A stretch of 64,000 nt of DNA. Origin: Temnothorax longispinosus (taxonomy: Eukaryota > Arthropoda > Insecta > Hymenoptera > Formicidae). The DNA is taken from NCBI RefSeq assembly GCF_030848805.1, contig NC_092362.1:11884157-11948156 (forward strand), written 5' to 3'. Position 1 is the first letter of the stretch. Each line of letters begins with the position of its first letter. The notes under the pieces were generated by a model. That model worked only from the letters and a program-made list of their open reading frames with translations, was not told the DNA's origin and did not search any database. A program made the position numbers and the translations under genes. Shown here one piece after another: positions 52,496 to 62,839 of the stretch.

Positions 52496-52530
52496 TTCGA
52501 CACCGATTGAACGGATCGCTGTCGCGTCGT

Positions 52531-53664
52531 TTAATTTATAATAAGCCCAGCCTCGCGAAGTTCCTCGATGATCGACATGATCTCGTTGTCGTGGGCATTG
52601 TTGCCAGCTTGACGCGAAGCGTCGAGCAATCGCAGACGATCCACCAGCTCGTTGGGGTCGTCCCAGTGCACGTAGTCGATCTTATTATCGGTTAGCGTCA
52701 TCGCGCGAGGTGCGAATAATCCCTTTCCGGATTTTTTCTTCTTGGATTCGGTCGACATCAACGGTGCGATTACCTGTGTATACTTGTATCCCACGTTGCC
52801 CTTTCGTCGCTCGTGAGGATCGTGCTTGTATTTATGAGCACTCGTTGCCAACAGTATGCTCTTGTACTTTTGTATATCGTCTTCCGTGTAGATATCGTAA
52901 TCGGGTACTCTTTTGAAGATCAACTCGTAAATACCGGGTGTGCCGGCGTATCGTACGCCGTCGATATAAATGTTATCCGCTTTGTCCACGTCAAAACGTT
53001 TATTACCGAGCATCAATTCATTCTTGCCGAGATAAACGCCGTACGCTATGTCTATTGTTGGATAGGCGCTCAATACCTCTGCGATGTAAATTCGGCTCAG
53101 GGGACCCAAGTGATCTTGCAATGATTCTATAAACCATTCTCGACCCTTCGACGTTTGCAACCGCTTTTTAACGGTCGTCCCGATCGAGTCGTCCGTGGTT
53201 TCGAAAACATCCACGATTTTGAGAAATTCGGGACTTGTACTTTGCACGGTTTGCGTCGGTGTAGAGGTTATCGGTGTAGCGGTTATCGGTAGTACTGTCG
53301 ATTGATTAGATTTACGCGGTGTCAATGAAAGATCCGACCAGGAGTCTAATCGTTTCTTCTTTCTCTTCGATGTAGCATCCTCCACCTCCTCTTCGCGCTG
53401 TTGAACGGATAGCGGTTCGATTTTCACGTCAGCGTCGCTCTCTGTCGGCTCCTCTTTTTTCACCGCGATCAAGCTCGAGTTGTCAACGATCTTTTTCAAC
53501 GGCTCGATGAGAGGTTTAAAGTGCGTATCCAACTCAATGTCCTTCTCGATCTTACCGGTCTTCAAAGCGCGAAGTTTCTTGCGAATCGAATTACTCGTTT
53601 TCGCAATATCTTTCACGATCTTCTCGCGTTCGCGAATCGTCTCGCTCCCGTCGATCGCAGCCAT
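52531..53664 (-). CDS. 377-aa conserved Polinton protein, function unknown
   Basis: The N-terminal third is charged and coiled (residues 1-70) with a basic KRKKKR patch near 105. The C-terminal half has features I associate with a family of unannotated Polinton and arthropod proteins: YLGKNELMLGNKRFDVD, GTPGIYELIFKRVPDY, SAHKYKHDPHER, and a final DDPNELVDRLRLLDASRQAG with EIMSIIEELREA. It lies directly downstream of the ATPase on the same strand. A packaging or DNA-binding role would fit, but no known fold is evident. In copy 1 only fragments remain, one of them inverted. Confidence 0.8.
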   Translation of the reverse strand: MAAIDGSETIREREKIVKDIAKTSNSIRKKLRALKTGKIEKDIELDTHFKPLIEPLKKIVDNSSLIAVKKEEPTESDADVKIEPLSVQQREEEVEDATSKRKKKRLDSWSDLSLTPRKSNQSTVLPITATPITSTPTQTVQSTSPEFLKIVDVFETTDDSIGTTVKKRLQTSKGREWFIESLQDHLGPLSRIYIAEVLSAYPTIDIAYGVYLGKNELMLGNKRFDVDKADNIYIDGVRYAGTPGIYELIFKRVPDYDIYTEDDIQKYKSILLATSAHKYKHDPHERRKGNVGYKYTQVIAPLMSTESKKKKSGKGLFAPRAMTLTDNKIDYVHWDDPNELVDRLRLLDASRQAGNNAHDNEIMSIIEELREAGLIIN

Positions 53665-53712
53665 CGTGGGAGGAAAAAATTATGCAGAGTGTCGATCTCT
53701 TTCTCCGTAACA

Positions 53713-54459
53713 CTAACGTTGTTTCACCTTCGACGACGTATCGACGACGACTGACCGCTTTTGCGGTATCGCGAACACGTTAAATCCTTTTCTGTATCGC
53801 CCGTTCGAAAGCGCGCTGTCCTTGTCTATCACTACGAATCCGTACTTGCATTGCCAACAATCGTGGCACAACGAGCAAAATTCATCGTACGACATGTTGG
53901 TATTTACGTGATCGTTGTACACGTGTTTCAAATTAGTACCATCCTGTTTGAATAGGATCAGCAGATTCGCGTTGTCGCGTATCAGATGTTTCGGTATTCT
54001 CGCGTACGTCTGACAGAGATAAAAGCAGTCGACGTTCGAGTGCCTGCCCATCGAGAAATACTCTCTCACAGTGTCTTGCTTATCGCACGCCACGTCGTCG
54101 AAGACGAATATCGAGTTCGGACACGCGTCGCTCGGTGGAATGACGTCACTGTTATTGGAGAAGGTGTAGTAGCCGATTTCGTCGATTGATGTTAATAAAT
54201 TCTCCAGATATCGGTATTTCGGTTGTTGCAGCGATTTCGAGTACACGTACACGTTCTCGAAACGTACACCGTGCGGACTTTCCAGCAAACTTATCAGAAC
54301 GTTGGTTTTACCGCAATTCGAGGGACCGCAAATGATCGCGCGTATAGTAGTCGGCAGCATCGTACCGTGTCTGCGCCTATCCGCGTTGCCCTCCATCGAC
54401 CGTGATCTGTCGTCGCAATTCGTCACGCGAATCGCTAACGGTTGTCGCACGAATCTCAT
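53713..54459 (-). CDS. A32/FtsK-like DNA-packaging ATPase, copy 2
   Basis: Intact 248-residue copy, one residue different from the gene at 6804-7550. GPSNCGKT (Walker A) and IFVFDDV (Walker B) are kept. It shares a divergent promoter region with the capsid block. Confidence 0.93.
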   Translation of the reverse strand: MRFVRQPLAIRVTNCDDRSRSMEGNADRRRHGTMLPTTIRAIICGPSNCGKTNVLISLLESPHGVRFENVYVYSKSLQQPKYRYLENLLTSIDEIGYYTFSNNSDVIPPSDACPNSIFVFDDVACDKQDTVREYFSMGRHSNVDCFYLCQTYARIPKHLIRDNANLLILFKQDGTNLKHVYNDHVNTNMSYDEFCSLCHDCWQCKYGFVVIDKDSALSNGRYRKGFNVFAIPQKRSVVVDTSSKVKQR

Positions 54460-54511
54460 TTTTTTTCCTCACACTTTGTACGACTGAATCGAACTTTCTC
54501 GTTCGAACGTC

Positions 54512-54547
54512 TATTTATAGGTGCGCGGCACCGCGAATCGCTCAGTC
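54512..54547 (+). promoter_or_regulatory. Putative promoter of the capsid gene block, copy 2
   Basis: TATTTATA at 54512-54519 and TCAGTC 30 bases later, the same as at 7603-7638. Confidence 0.5.
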
Positions 54548-54553
54548 GCAAAG

Positions 54554-54820
54554 ATGTTCGTCCTGCTGTCGAGACCTTCGGACATTCGCGATTTTAGCGC
54601 CGAACAGCTGCAATTCGTGCCGAAAGCCGTTCTATTGCAAGTGTGCGGTGATCACGTCTACTATGTGTGGGACAAGCTTCCGCAGCATATAAAGGCGGAT
54701 TTGGAGGTTCAGACCTATCGTCGCTGTGACGCACATTACAATCAACCGTGGCAGCGAACGCACATCGACGGTCCCGCGCCATTGATAAAGGATTGCGGCG
54801 AATGTCAACGAAAAAAATAA
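54554..54820 (+). CDS. 88-aa Polinton protein, function unknown, copy 2
   Basis: One residue different from 7645-7911 (Leu for His in VWDK.P). First gene of the capsid block and overlapping the next gene by 19 bases. Confidence 0.8.
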   Translation: MFVLLSRPSDIRDFSAEQLQFVPKAVLLQVCGDHVYYVWDKLPQHIKADLEVQTYRRCDAHYNQPWQRTHIDGPAPLIKDCGECQRKK

Positions 54821-55539
54821 AAACAGGTAGAGGCCTGTTTAATCGCGCGATAGGTGCACTTCCGTTCGAACTGCACATTCCCGGCTATCAGTATTGCGGT
54901 CCGGGAACTCGTTTGCGAGAACGATTGGCTAGAGGTGATCCGGGTGTAAATCCATTGGACGCGGCGTGTCGCGAGCACGACATATACTATTCGCGTAACA
55001 AAGGCCTCACCGAGAGACACGCGGCGGACGAGATACTCGCCGAAAGAGCGTTGGGACGCGTCATCGCGAAAGATTCGACTCTCGGAGAGAGAGCTGCCGC
55101 TACAGCCGTCTGGGCGGCCATGAAGGCTAAGACGAAGCTCGGAATGGGTTTGAAAATAAAGGCGAAGACAAAGGCGAAGACCCAGACGAAGATGAAGATG
55201 AAGAAGAGAGCGGATTCGAAAAAACGGATACTTCCGGCAGCGAAACGAGGCGGCGTATTGCCGATTCTACCGTTGTTGGGAGTTCTCGGTTCTCTGGCCG
55301 GCGGAGCGGCCGGAATTACAACGGCGATGAACGCTAGCAAAGCCGCGCGACGTCAGCTGGAAGAGACGCAACGTCACAATCGCGCCATGGAAGGTCGCGG
55401 ACTTTATCTCGCTCCGTACAAATATGGACAAGGATTGTATCTCGGCCCACACAAACGCGGGCGAGGAGTAGCGTTGAAGATTAAAAAAAAAAAAAACATC
55501 AAAGAAGACGTTAAATATGCCCACGGGTGTTACGACTAA
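54802..55539 (+). CDS. Phospholipase A2 plus pX-like protein, copy 2
   Basis: As at 7893-8606, with YCGPGT and CREHD kept and one E-to-G change in the hydrophobic segment. The A-run near 55485 has one base fewer than in copy 1, so the C-terminus is read in another frame (NIKEDVKYAHGCYD) and overlaps the protease gene start by 23 bases. Which end is original cannot be told from two copies. Confidence 0.85.
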   Translation: MSTKKIKTGRGLFNRAIGALPFELHIPGYQYCGPGTRLRERLARGDPGVNPLDAACREHDIYYSRNKGLTERHAADEILAERALGRVIAKDSTLGERAAATAVWAAMKAKTKLGMGLKIKAKTKAKTQTKMKMKKRADSKKRILPAAKRGGVLPILPLLGVLGSLAGGAAGITTAMNASKAARRQLEETQRHNRAMEGRGLYLAPYKYGQGLYLGPHKRGRGVALKIKKKKNIKEDVKYAHGCYD

Positions 55540-55894
55540 CGTACAATTGAGTCGACTGGCAAGGCGAATGCGCGTACCGTTCTTCAGAGGTGTTTTCATG
55601 CGTGATTCGTTACCGATCGTCGATGGTGTACGTCGAAACGAGAGCGGTATCGTGAATTTGGACGATGCAGCCGGCCCCGGTACTCATTGGGTAGCGTACG
55701 CCAAGAGGGGAGATCGAGTCGTATATTTCGACAGTTTCGGCAATCTTCGACCACCGAAAGAACTGGTGCGATATTTCGGACCGAGCGTGACGAAAATTGA
55801 GTACAATCACACATCTTATCAGCGCTACGATCAGAGCATCTGTGGCCAGTTGTGCTTGCAATTTCTCCGGACGATCGATGACGATCGGCGCTAA
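55517..55894 (+). CDS. Adenain-like capsid maturation protease, copy 2
   Basis: Same 125 residues as copy 1, with His57, Asp72, Gln102 and Cys109 kept. Confidence 0.93.
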   Translation: MPTGVTTNVQLSRLARRMRVPFFRGVFMRDSLPIVDGVRRNESGIVNLDDAAGPGTHWVAYAKRGDRVVYFDSFGNLRPPKELVRYFGPSVTKIEYNHTSYQRYDQSICGQLCLQFLRTIDDDRR

Positions 55895-55954
55895 TTTAAA
55901 ACCTGACGACGCGCCGTGCGGAGACTCAGTGTTCGTCGACCAGCTTCCGCCGAT

Positions 55955-56752
55955 ATGTCTATAACGTTTACGCTGACCGGGAAGAGTAGCATCCTCGCGG
56001 AGCACTATTTTCCCGCCGTGGATCTGAGCGACGGTGACTACGAGCTCGGTCTAACGTGTTTCGAGACTTATCACACGATTCCGAACGTGAATTCTTCGAA
56101 TAATAAATTTTATTTCGACGAGGATGACACGGAAATTACGATTCCCGAGGGATCGTACGAGATACGAGCCATACACGAGTTTTTGAAACGTGAAATTTCA
56201 CGTAAACGTCCGCGACGCGTGGTTCGTTCCAACGACGATCGTCGTACGTCGATCGCGGATATCGCGCGAGAGGAGACCGTTCGCGCGAACGGCTACGAAG
56301 ACGAGGTCGCGGAATACCCGATAGTGCTTCGTGCAAATTACAATACGATGAAGAGCGAGATCAAGTGCGCTTTCAGAGTGAATTTTAACAAACCAAACAA
56401 CGTCGGATCGCTGTTGGGATTCTCGTCGACGCGTATATTGCAGCCGGGACAGTGGCACGAATCGGACGCACCGATTAATATTATCAACGTAAACATTATC
56501 CGCGTGGAGTGTAACGTGACCGCGGGTGCGTACAGCAACGGCAAACGTGTTCATACGATACACGAATTTTCACCGAGCGTACCACCGGGATATAAGATAT
56601 CGGAAACGCCGGCGCAGATCATTTATCTGCCGATCATCGCGCGGAGCGTTACAAATCTAACGATACGCGTCGCTGATCAAGACGGACGATTGCTCGATTT
56701 TCGCGGAGAAGAGATCACCGTCAGATTGCACGTACGACGACGAGAGCGATAA
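55955..56752 (+). CDS. Penton-like minor capsid protein, copy 2
   Basis: 265 residues, one different from copy 1. Start chosen at MSITFTLTGKSS as in copy 1. Confidence 0.85.
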   Translation: MSITFTLTGKSSILAEHYFPAVDLSDGDYELGLTCFETYHTIPNVNSSNNKFYFDEDDTEITIPEGSYEIRAIHEFLKREISRKRPRRVVRSNDDRRTSIADIAREETVRANGYEDEVAEYPIVLRANYNTMKSEIKCAFRVNFNKPNNVGSLLGFSSTRILQPGQWHESDAPINIINVNIIRVECNVTAGAYSNGKRVHTIHEFSPSVPPGYKISETPAQIIYLPIIARSVTNLTIRVADQDGRLLDFRGEEITVRLHVRRRER

Positions 56753-56797
56753 CGCGTCAGTGTATGCGTGAGCGTGAGTGTACGCGCGACACATGAG

Positions 56798-56977
56798 ATG
56801 CTAGTGTTGAACGACTCGGAGCACGCGACAGATAACAGTAATATCTTTACGGCTGCACCGATCGACGATATCGTCAAGTCGACATTCGGTGGCGTTCAAC
56901 AAGCGACGAGAAAGAAGCTCAACGCGTCGAACGTTAAGTTTTTACAATCTCTGGGATTCGCGGTGCGAAACATCTGA
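56798..56977 (+). CDS. 59-aa Polinton protein, function unknown, copy 2
   Basis: Identical to 9890-10069 and in the same place, three bases before the major capsid ATG. Confidence 0.7.
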   Translation: MLVLNDSEHATDNSNIFTAAPIDDIVKSTFGGVQQATRKKLNASNVKFLQSLGFAVRNI

Positions 56978-56980
56978 ACG

Positions 56981-58183
56981 ATGACTGAAATTCTCAACAT
57001 CGGAAGCGAGCCGGTCTTTGACGATCGCATCGTCAAGATCGAGACTCACACGTACAACCCGTACGCCAACACAACGTTTGATTATAGCGACGAGATACGA
57101 ATACCCATACAACAGCAGGATCTGTATACGTTGCCGTGCGAAAGTTTTCTCTACATCGAAGGAACATTGACGGTGACCAGAGCAGCCGACCAAGTCGATA
57201 ATGTGGTATTGGGTACTAATTGCGTCGCGTTTATGTTCGATGAGATTCGATACGAGCTCGACGGTATGGAGATTGATCGTTGCAGAAACGTAGGAATAAC
57301 CAGCACGCTCAAGAACTACGTTACGGTATCGTCCGACAGAAGCGTGATCCTGCGAAACGCGGGATGGGAACCACATAATAATCCGAACGGATATTTCAAT
57401 TTCTGCGTACCGCTCAACTTGTTACTGGGATTTTGCGAGGATTACAAACGCGTGGTGATCAACGCTCGTCACGAATTGATCTTGATACGAGCGCGCAACG
57501 ACAACAATTCCCTGGTGGGAAGTCTCGCGTTGGAGCCTACTATCAAAATACTCAAGATACAATGGCGAATGCCTCACGTGGTATTGAACGAGATCAACAA
57601 GCTGTCGATGCTGCGCGCCTTGGAAGACGGACGATATCTAAGTATGGGTTTCCGTTCGTGGGATCTGTACGAGTATCCCCTGTTGCAGAACACGACCAAG
57701 CACTCGTGGGCCATTAAGACCGCGACCCAGCTCGAGAAACCGCGATACGTCGTCTTCGCTCTGCAGACGGGTCGGAAGAATGTCATGTCCGCCGACACAA
57801 GCCGATTCGACGACTGCAACTTGACCAACGTAAAACTCTATCTAAACTCGGAAGTTTATCCGTACGACGATCTGAATTTGGACTTTGGCAAACACAGATG
57901 GGCGATTCTGTACGATATGTATGCGCGTTTCTGCAAGGGCTACTACGGATACGAATATCTCGAGCCGAGTCTCACCGTCTCGACTTTTCTACGTAACGGC
58001 CCGTTCGTGATCATCGATTGCTCCCGCCAAAACGAATCCGTCAAAAACGCCACCGTGGATGTCAGAATAGAATTCGACTGCATGGAGAACGTACCGCCGA
58101 ATACCTCCGCGTACTGTCTCATCATACACGACCGCGTGATTGAGTACAACCCGTTGACGAACGTGGTGCGCAAAATAGTCTGA
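56981..58183 (+). CDS. Major capsid protein (double jelly roll type), copy 2
   Basis: 400 residues, intact, five substitutions from copy 1. Conserved opening VKIETHTYNPYANTTF and IRIPIQQQDLYTLPCESFLY. Confidence 0.9.
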   Translation: MTEILNIGSEPVFDDRIVKIETHTYNPYANTTFDYSDEIRIPIQQQDLYTLPCESFLYIEGTLTVTRAADQVDNVVLGTNCVAFMFDEIRYELDGMEIDRCRNVGITSTLKNYVTVSSDRSVILRNAGWEPHNNPNGYFNFCVPLNLLLGFCEDYKRVVINARHELILIRARNDNNSLVGSLALEPTIKILKIQWRMPHVVLNEINKLSMLRALEDGRYLSMGFRSWDLYEYPLLQNTTKHSWAIKTATQLEKPRYVVFALQTGRKNVMSADTSRFDDCNLTNVKLYLNSEVYPYDDLNLDFGKHRWAILYDMYARFCKGYYGYEYLEPSLTVSTFLRNGPFVIIDCSRQNESVKNATVDVRIEFDCMENVPPNTSAYCLIIHDRVIEYNPLTNVVRKIV

Positions 58184-58324
58184 GTGTTCGCGGCAACGTC
58201 GACGTGAATATTATTTTCTCTCTCTCTCTTTCCATCAGTCTCCGATACAATTATTTAGAGGGGCAAGGGAAGGAGGGAGGGGGAAGTATAAATCAGAGTG
58301 TCGCGAGACGGTTCGCAGAGTTGC

Positions 58325-58918
58325 ATGTCATTCCTCTCGATTGACGCATCGACGAGGGAGATAGAGAGATATAGAAATCTCGTCATGTCCGTACCAACGT
58401 TCGTGGACCTGCAAGGATTCCTCGTCGGGATGAAATTTGTCGTGAAGGAGGTGGCGGTGCTGAGAAAAGGCTGCGTTCTGACGCATCATATCTTTACGTA
58501 CCCCATGCCGTGGAATCTCCTCACAAAATCCGATAAATCGTGCGCTACCTGGTTGATTCACACACCATGGATTACGATGGGAAGACGGAAACGTACCGTA
58601 CAGCATGGTGAAACGCCTGATTACGTCGGCCGTGCTTGGTATGAAGAAGAAGAAGAAGAAGAAGAAGACGATGACGACGAGATGCCGACTCTCGTGTACG
58701 TCAAGGGATGCCAGAAACGAGAATGGTTGGTAGATCTGCTGGAGAATTATGCGCGAAAAAACCTAATCGTCGAGACTCTGGACGCGCATTACGAAGATAT
58801 CGAATCTTTGAATAAACTAGATGACACCAATACTATGCGATGCGGAAAACATGAAAAGAATTGCGCGTTACAAAATGTAATAAAACTATTTAATTGGTGG
58901 TCGCGCGCGACGCCATAA
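58325..58918 (+). CDS. Conserved arthropod transposon/virus protein, copy 2, with a compensated frameshift
   Basis: Same gene as 11417-12010. After TWLIH a 4-base deletion (CACACCATGG for CACAATCACCATGG, near 58562) changes the frame for about 33 codons, destroying the HHGLRWEDG segment. A length change in the GAA repeat near 58640 restores the original frame before EMPTLVYVKGC. The protein therefore stays full length but has lost a conserved core part and is probably not functional. Confidence 0.7.
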   Translation: MSFLSIDASTREIERYRNLVMSVPTFVDLQGFLVGMKFVVKEVAVLRKGCVLTHHIFTYPMPWNLLTKSDKSCATWLIHTPWITMGRRKRTVQHGETPDYVGRAWYEEEEEEEEDDDDEMPTLVYVKGCQKREWLVDLLENYARKNLIVETLDAHYEDIESLNKLDDTNTMRCGKHEKNCALQNVIKLFNWWSRATP

Positions 58919-59213
58919 AGATTTGCGATCTTTTTTTAATAAATAAATTATATATAACTTTTTTATGTTTTCTTTCTTACTCCCCCTCCCCTCCTCCATC
59001 ATCACCGTTAGAGTAGGCTCTACTTCCCTCTCTCCTAAAAAAATCTACTGCGCAGTTCTATAAACATTAATTCCCCCTCCCGCTCCCCCTTCCCCCACCA
59101 CCACATTATTACTTTTTGGAGTTGTCGCGTATACTCGAGTAATTTCAAATGAGCAGTCTCGTCGCGATCGCTTGTACTGACGGACAACTTCTCAGAGCCT
59201 AGAGAGCGAAAAA

Positions 59214-60013
59214 ATGTTCTCCTTTGAAGGATGCAACAGCAGCAGCAGCAACAACGGTGCAAAACGCGTGAATGCCGTGAATTATTACGTGCCGATTCAC
59301 AACGTTGAAACTCAAACGTATGAGGCCAGATGCAATAGGTAAGTTTCGTTTGAGAGAAAATTAACATATAGAGTCTCCCCCCCCAGTTTTTATATCTTTG
59401 CATATTGTAATACTTATGAAAAATAAAAAAACTAATTTTATTTCTTTTATCCAGCATTTCGGGGAACCGTCGCGCAGTTCGCATACACAGCAGACGATAC
59501 GCGCTGACAGCTACGGGATACAAATTCCTCGAAATTGGCATCAACGTGGGCCCACCGAGCTATGTGGAGATTGCCGTTGGAGATCATCGAGGAAAGGAAC
59601 TGCTGTTGTCTCTCGAATCGTGGAAGGCACTCTACGAGCAACGGCAAAATATTCAGAATTTCTTTCGCAATGACTTCAAAGATATCCATAGTTTTATAAA
59701 CGTTAGACCGCTAACGGTGAGAGTTTGTATGACGGTTAATAACGTCAAACTCATACGTCTCGAATCTGCAAACGTATGCTTGAGAATGACCGAATCGACG
59801 CTGCATCGTATGTTCGATCTCGATCGATGCATCGAAGCGAGATTCGATCGTTTGGTCAGAATCCTTGCGGCGGTCAATGCAAAATTTGCGCAGTTCTCCG
59901 ATATCGCGTCCACCGTGATGGATCCCAGGGAAGCGTCGAATGCAATATACGCTAGCGATGCGTTCAATACGAATCAGCTCATCGATTGTGAGCTCGCAGC
60001 TTTAGTTTTTTAG
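59214..60013 (+). CDS. Two-exon right-end gene with a possible PC4-like domain, copy 2
   Basis: Exon 1 is 59214-59338, intron 59339-59454 (GTAAGT...TTATCCAG), exon 2 59455-60013. Same protein as 12306-13163, but it stops at TAG after the 6-T run, the probable original end (about 227 residues). About ten substitutions over 155 residues compared with copy 1, far more than in the capsid genes. Its 3' end is in the TIR-like zone. Confidence 0.75.
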
Positions 60014-60109
60014 CACGTAAGATATATTATGTAAAAGAAGAGTTAAATAAACAGGCTTTTTTTACACCCTAAAACAAACGATGTATTTTTCTTTTGCGTG
60101 CATGTCCTT

Positions 60110-60827
60110 CCCTATACCTAACTTTTATCATATGTTGTTTACGACGAACGTGTTCCGACAGGTTCGATGCGTTATCGGGTCGATCATCGTCCCGATGACG
60201 TCATTTTTTTCCTTTGTCTTTCACGTACTGCGTAGATAGATTGTTTAGTCTACGCGCGATAACCGCCCCCTTTTCCTAGAAAAATGTTGTTTACGACGAA
60301 CGTGTCCCGACAGGTTCGATGCGTCATCGACAAAAAAACACGCTACTACGCAGTGCCCTATTGAGTTAGTCTTACCATTGTGCGCCGCCTAGCGGCGCGT
60401 CGTTGCGAACGAGGCCCCTGCGGCGCCCGCGGCCCCCGCGGACCCCCACGCGGCTCCCGCGGACCCTCGCGCGGCCCCCGCGGCCCCCGCGGACCCCACG
60501 CGGCTCCCGCGGACCCTCGCGCGGCCCTCGCGCGGCCCCCCGCGGCGCGACCGCGACCGCGACCGCGACCGCGACCGCGACCGCGACCGCGCGACCGCGA
60601 ACCCGCGGCGCGGGTGAGTCATCCCGGTGATTCATCCCCCCTTCCCCTCCCCCGCGAAATCCAATATTTTTAAAAATTATATACTCCCCCCTTACCCCCC
60701 CCACAAAATCAGATATTCTTGAAAATCCGATTTTCCCCTCCCCCTCACTTCCCCGCGAAAATTCAATACCCCCTTCCCTCACCCCCCCTCGGAGCCCCCG
60801 GGACTGAACCCGCCTACTACACCTACT
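60110..60827 (-). repeat. Right terminal inverted repeat of Polinton 2
   Basis: Subterminal units (60130-60370) with GTTTACGACGAAC, GATGACGTCA and TCTACGCGCGATAACCGCCCC, a CG-rich tandem zone (60400-60605, including a run of GACCGC units) and a C-rich outer end. Inverse of 41155-41580 in the outer part; the inner part has shorter counterparts at 42483-42720. Confidence 0.88.
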
Positions 60828-60950
60828 ACAGGGTTTTAACCTTTAATGTTCTATAGCGATTTAATCAGTGTCACCATGATCTCTTTATCGTCGTTTGGGT
60901 GTCGTTTAAATGTTATTGTGTTAATCTTTGTTAAGTGTCAATTGACGGCT

Positions 60951-61683
60951 TGGTTTATTGGAAAAGTGTTTCAGATAAAAGTTAAAAAGGGGGCCAATAG
61001 ACGATCTTATTGGATTTTGGATCCAGGGCCTGTATTGAACCCAATAGAGCCTAAGTCAAATTTTTTAAACGAAAACCCCTATTTTTTATTGTACAATTTT
61101 TCTCTATTAATTAATTTGAATAACTTTTGTTTGAAAAATTCTTTTATTTGCCTAATACTTTTTGAGATATTCAAGGAAAACTTTTTCAATATTTAGCTTG
61201 TGATATCTTGATGACTGTTTGCCGGAGAAAAAAGTAGTACAGAGGTAATTTTATTTCAAAAATGTACTGTTGCAATAGTATACTCCAATTTTTTTTAAAT
61301 ATTTGTGTATGCATTTTCTTGGAGTGTTTACAAAGTATTTAAAAAAATTGGAGTGCTATTGCAACAGCATATTCTTAAGACAAAATCAAGTTAAAAAATC
61401 TTCTATACCATTTTTTCCTCTGGCAAACAATTATCAAGATATCATAAGCTAAATATTGAAAAAGTTACCAAGTTTTTCTTGAATATCTTAAAAAGTATTG
61501 GGCAAATAAGAAAATGTTTCAGACAAAAGATGTTCAGATGATACAATAAAAAATAGGGGTTTTTATTTAAAAAATTTGACTTGGGCTCAATACAAGCCCG
61601 GATCCGAAATCTAATAAAATCGTCTACTGCGGTCTCCTTCAAACCCTTCAACTTTTACCTAAAACACTTTTCCAATAAACCAA
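60951..61683. repeat. Foldback element of 0.73 kb
   Basis: It starts TTGGTTTATTGGAAAAGTG and ends CACTTTTCCAATAAACCAA. The arms, about 340 bases, match with moderate divergence, including TCAAATTTTTTAAACGAAAA / ATTTAAAAAATTTGACTT. Short open frames in both arms are mirror images of the repeat. No transposase. Confidence 0.8.
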
Positions 61684-61699
61684 TACTTTCTAAGATAAT

Positions 61700-62480
61700 T
61701 GGTGAAAATCATTGGCACATAAAATAAAACCTTATTATATATATTACGGGTATGTATTATCGGCGGAAGCAAATTAAGAACATTTAAATATGGGATGTAT
61801 TCTTTTTGTTACTTTCATTTGAGGCTTCATATTTTTAGGGTTTATAACGTCATTTTTAAGGATTAACCATTAATTGAAGGTTAACCATTACCCATATACA
61901 GCACAAATTGTTGCAGAAAGCTTCCAGAAAAGTTTCAAAAACATTTCGACTTTTCACATTTCATGTGCAACACCTTTGAAAGCATTCTGCAATATGTCAT
62001 ATAAAATGTTGCAATAGAAATGTTTTTGAAATCTTTCACATGAAGATAATTTTTCAAAACTTTTAGTTGAGTTATCTCTGAATCGTTTTTTATTTCTGAA
62101 TCGTTTCATATGAAATGATTTTGTAAACCTTTTAGTTGAGCTGTTTCTGAAACCTGTCTCACGCAATAAATTTGAAAACTTTTAATTAAATTATTTCAGA
62201 AACATTTCATAAAATATAATTTTGCAAACCTTTTAATTTCAATGAAACTTTACATACATATAAGAGAAGTAAATAGACGAATTTAGAAATTTTTAATTGC
62301 AGTCCTAAAACGGTTCTAAGGGATGTAATCACATCCTTCATATGTAGGATTTTTTGTTTTTCTGAGATATTAATTATTAATATTATATTATATTATGTAA
62401 TAATATACGAATCTTTTATGTTAATATTCATAATATATTAATTGTTGCGTTGTTTTTAAAATTTGCCAGTTAATAAATAA
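61700..62480. other. AT-rich repeat-derived sequence
   Basis: Repeated degenerate units of GAAACATTT / TTTTCAAAACTTTTAGTTGA type at 61915-62250, and short direct TTAACCATTAA motifs at 61860-61900. No gene is visible. Confidence 0.4.
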
Positions 62481-62559
62481 TTTCAAATTTTTGAACACTA
62501 AAGATGCTTATATACAATACAAGCATAAGCTAAAAGAAATTAGGCATCAGAACCAGAGG

Positions 62560-62665
62560 ATCGTCATTAGTTCGTTCGATCGTGGAAGTCAAGTAACGTT
62601 GAGTGCGGTTACTACTTGGATGGGTGACCGCCCGAATAAAAAAAATACGGCAATATATTTCGGGA
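62560..62665 (+). pseudogene. 5S-rRNA-derived sequence (SINE3-like or pseudogene)
   Basis: GAAGTCAAGTAACGTTGAG followed by GCGGTTACTACTTGGATGGG and TGACCGCCCG corresponds to the internal control region (A box to C box) and 3' part of arthropod 5S rRNA, with changes. The expected 5' part is poorly matched and the sequence runs into A-rich repeat DNA, so it is not a working gene. Confidence 0.6.
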
Positions 62666-62839
62666 ATCTTTCAACACATTTTCAGAAAGGTTTCAAGTGT
62701 GAGAATCGCGGACATTTTGCTATTCCAGAGTTGTCTCAGAGATGTTGCAGAAACATTTTGAAATATTTATGACATGTTTCAACTCCATCAGATAAAACAT
62801 TTTTTAAATATCTTTGAAAGGTTCCTGTACTGTATGGAT

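Larger units (their letters stand above)
41155..60827 (+). mobile_element. Polinton/Maverick element, copy 2 (adintovirus-like, with nested insertion)
   Basis: A 19.7-kb element beginning AGTAGGTGTAGTAG and ending with the inverse, flanked by ACAGGG (41149-41154 and 60828-60833). It holds the full gene set of this family, including the integrase missing from copy 1. A 3.5-kb compound insertion (43375-46868) splits polB, and a 0.9-kb extra segment (41581-42480) lies inside the left TIR. Integrase, ATPase, protease and capsid genes are open; polB is broken. It has the same orientation as copy 1. Confidence 0.95.
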
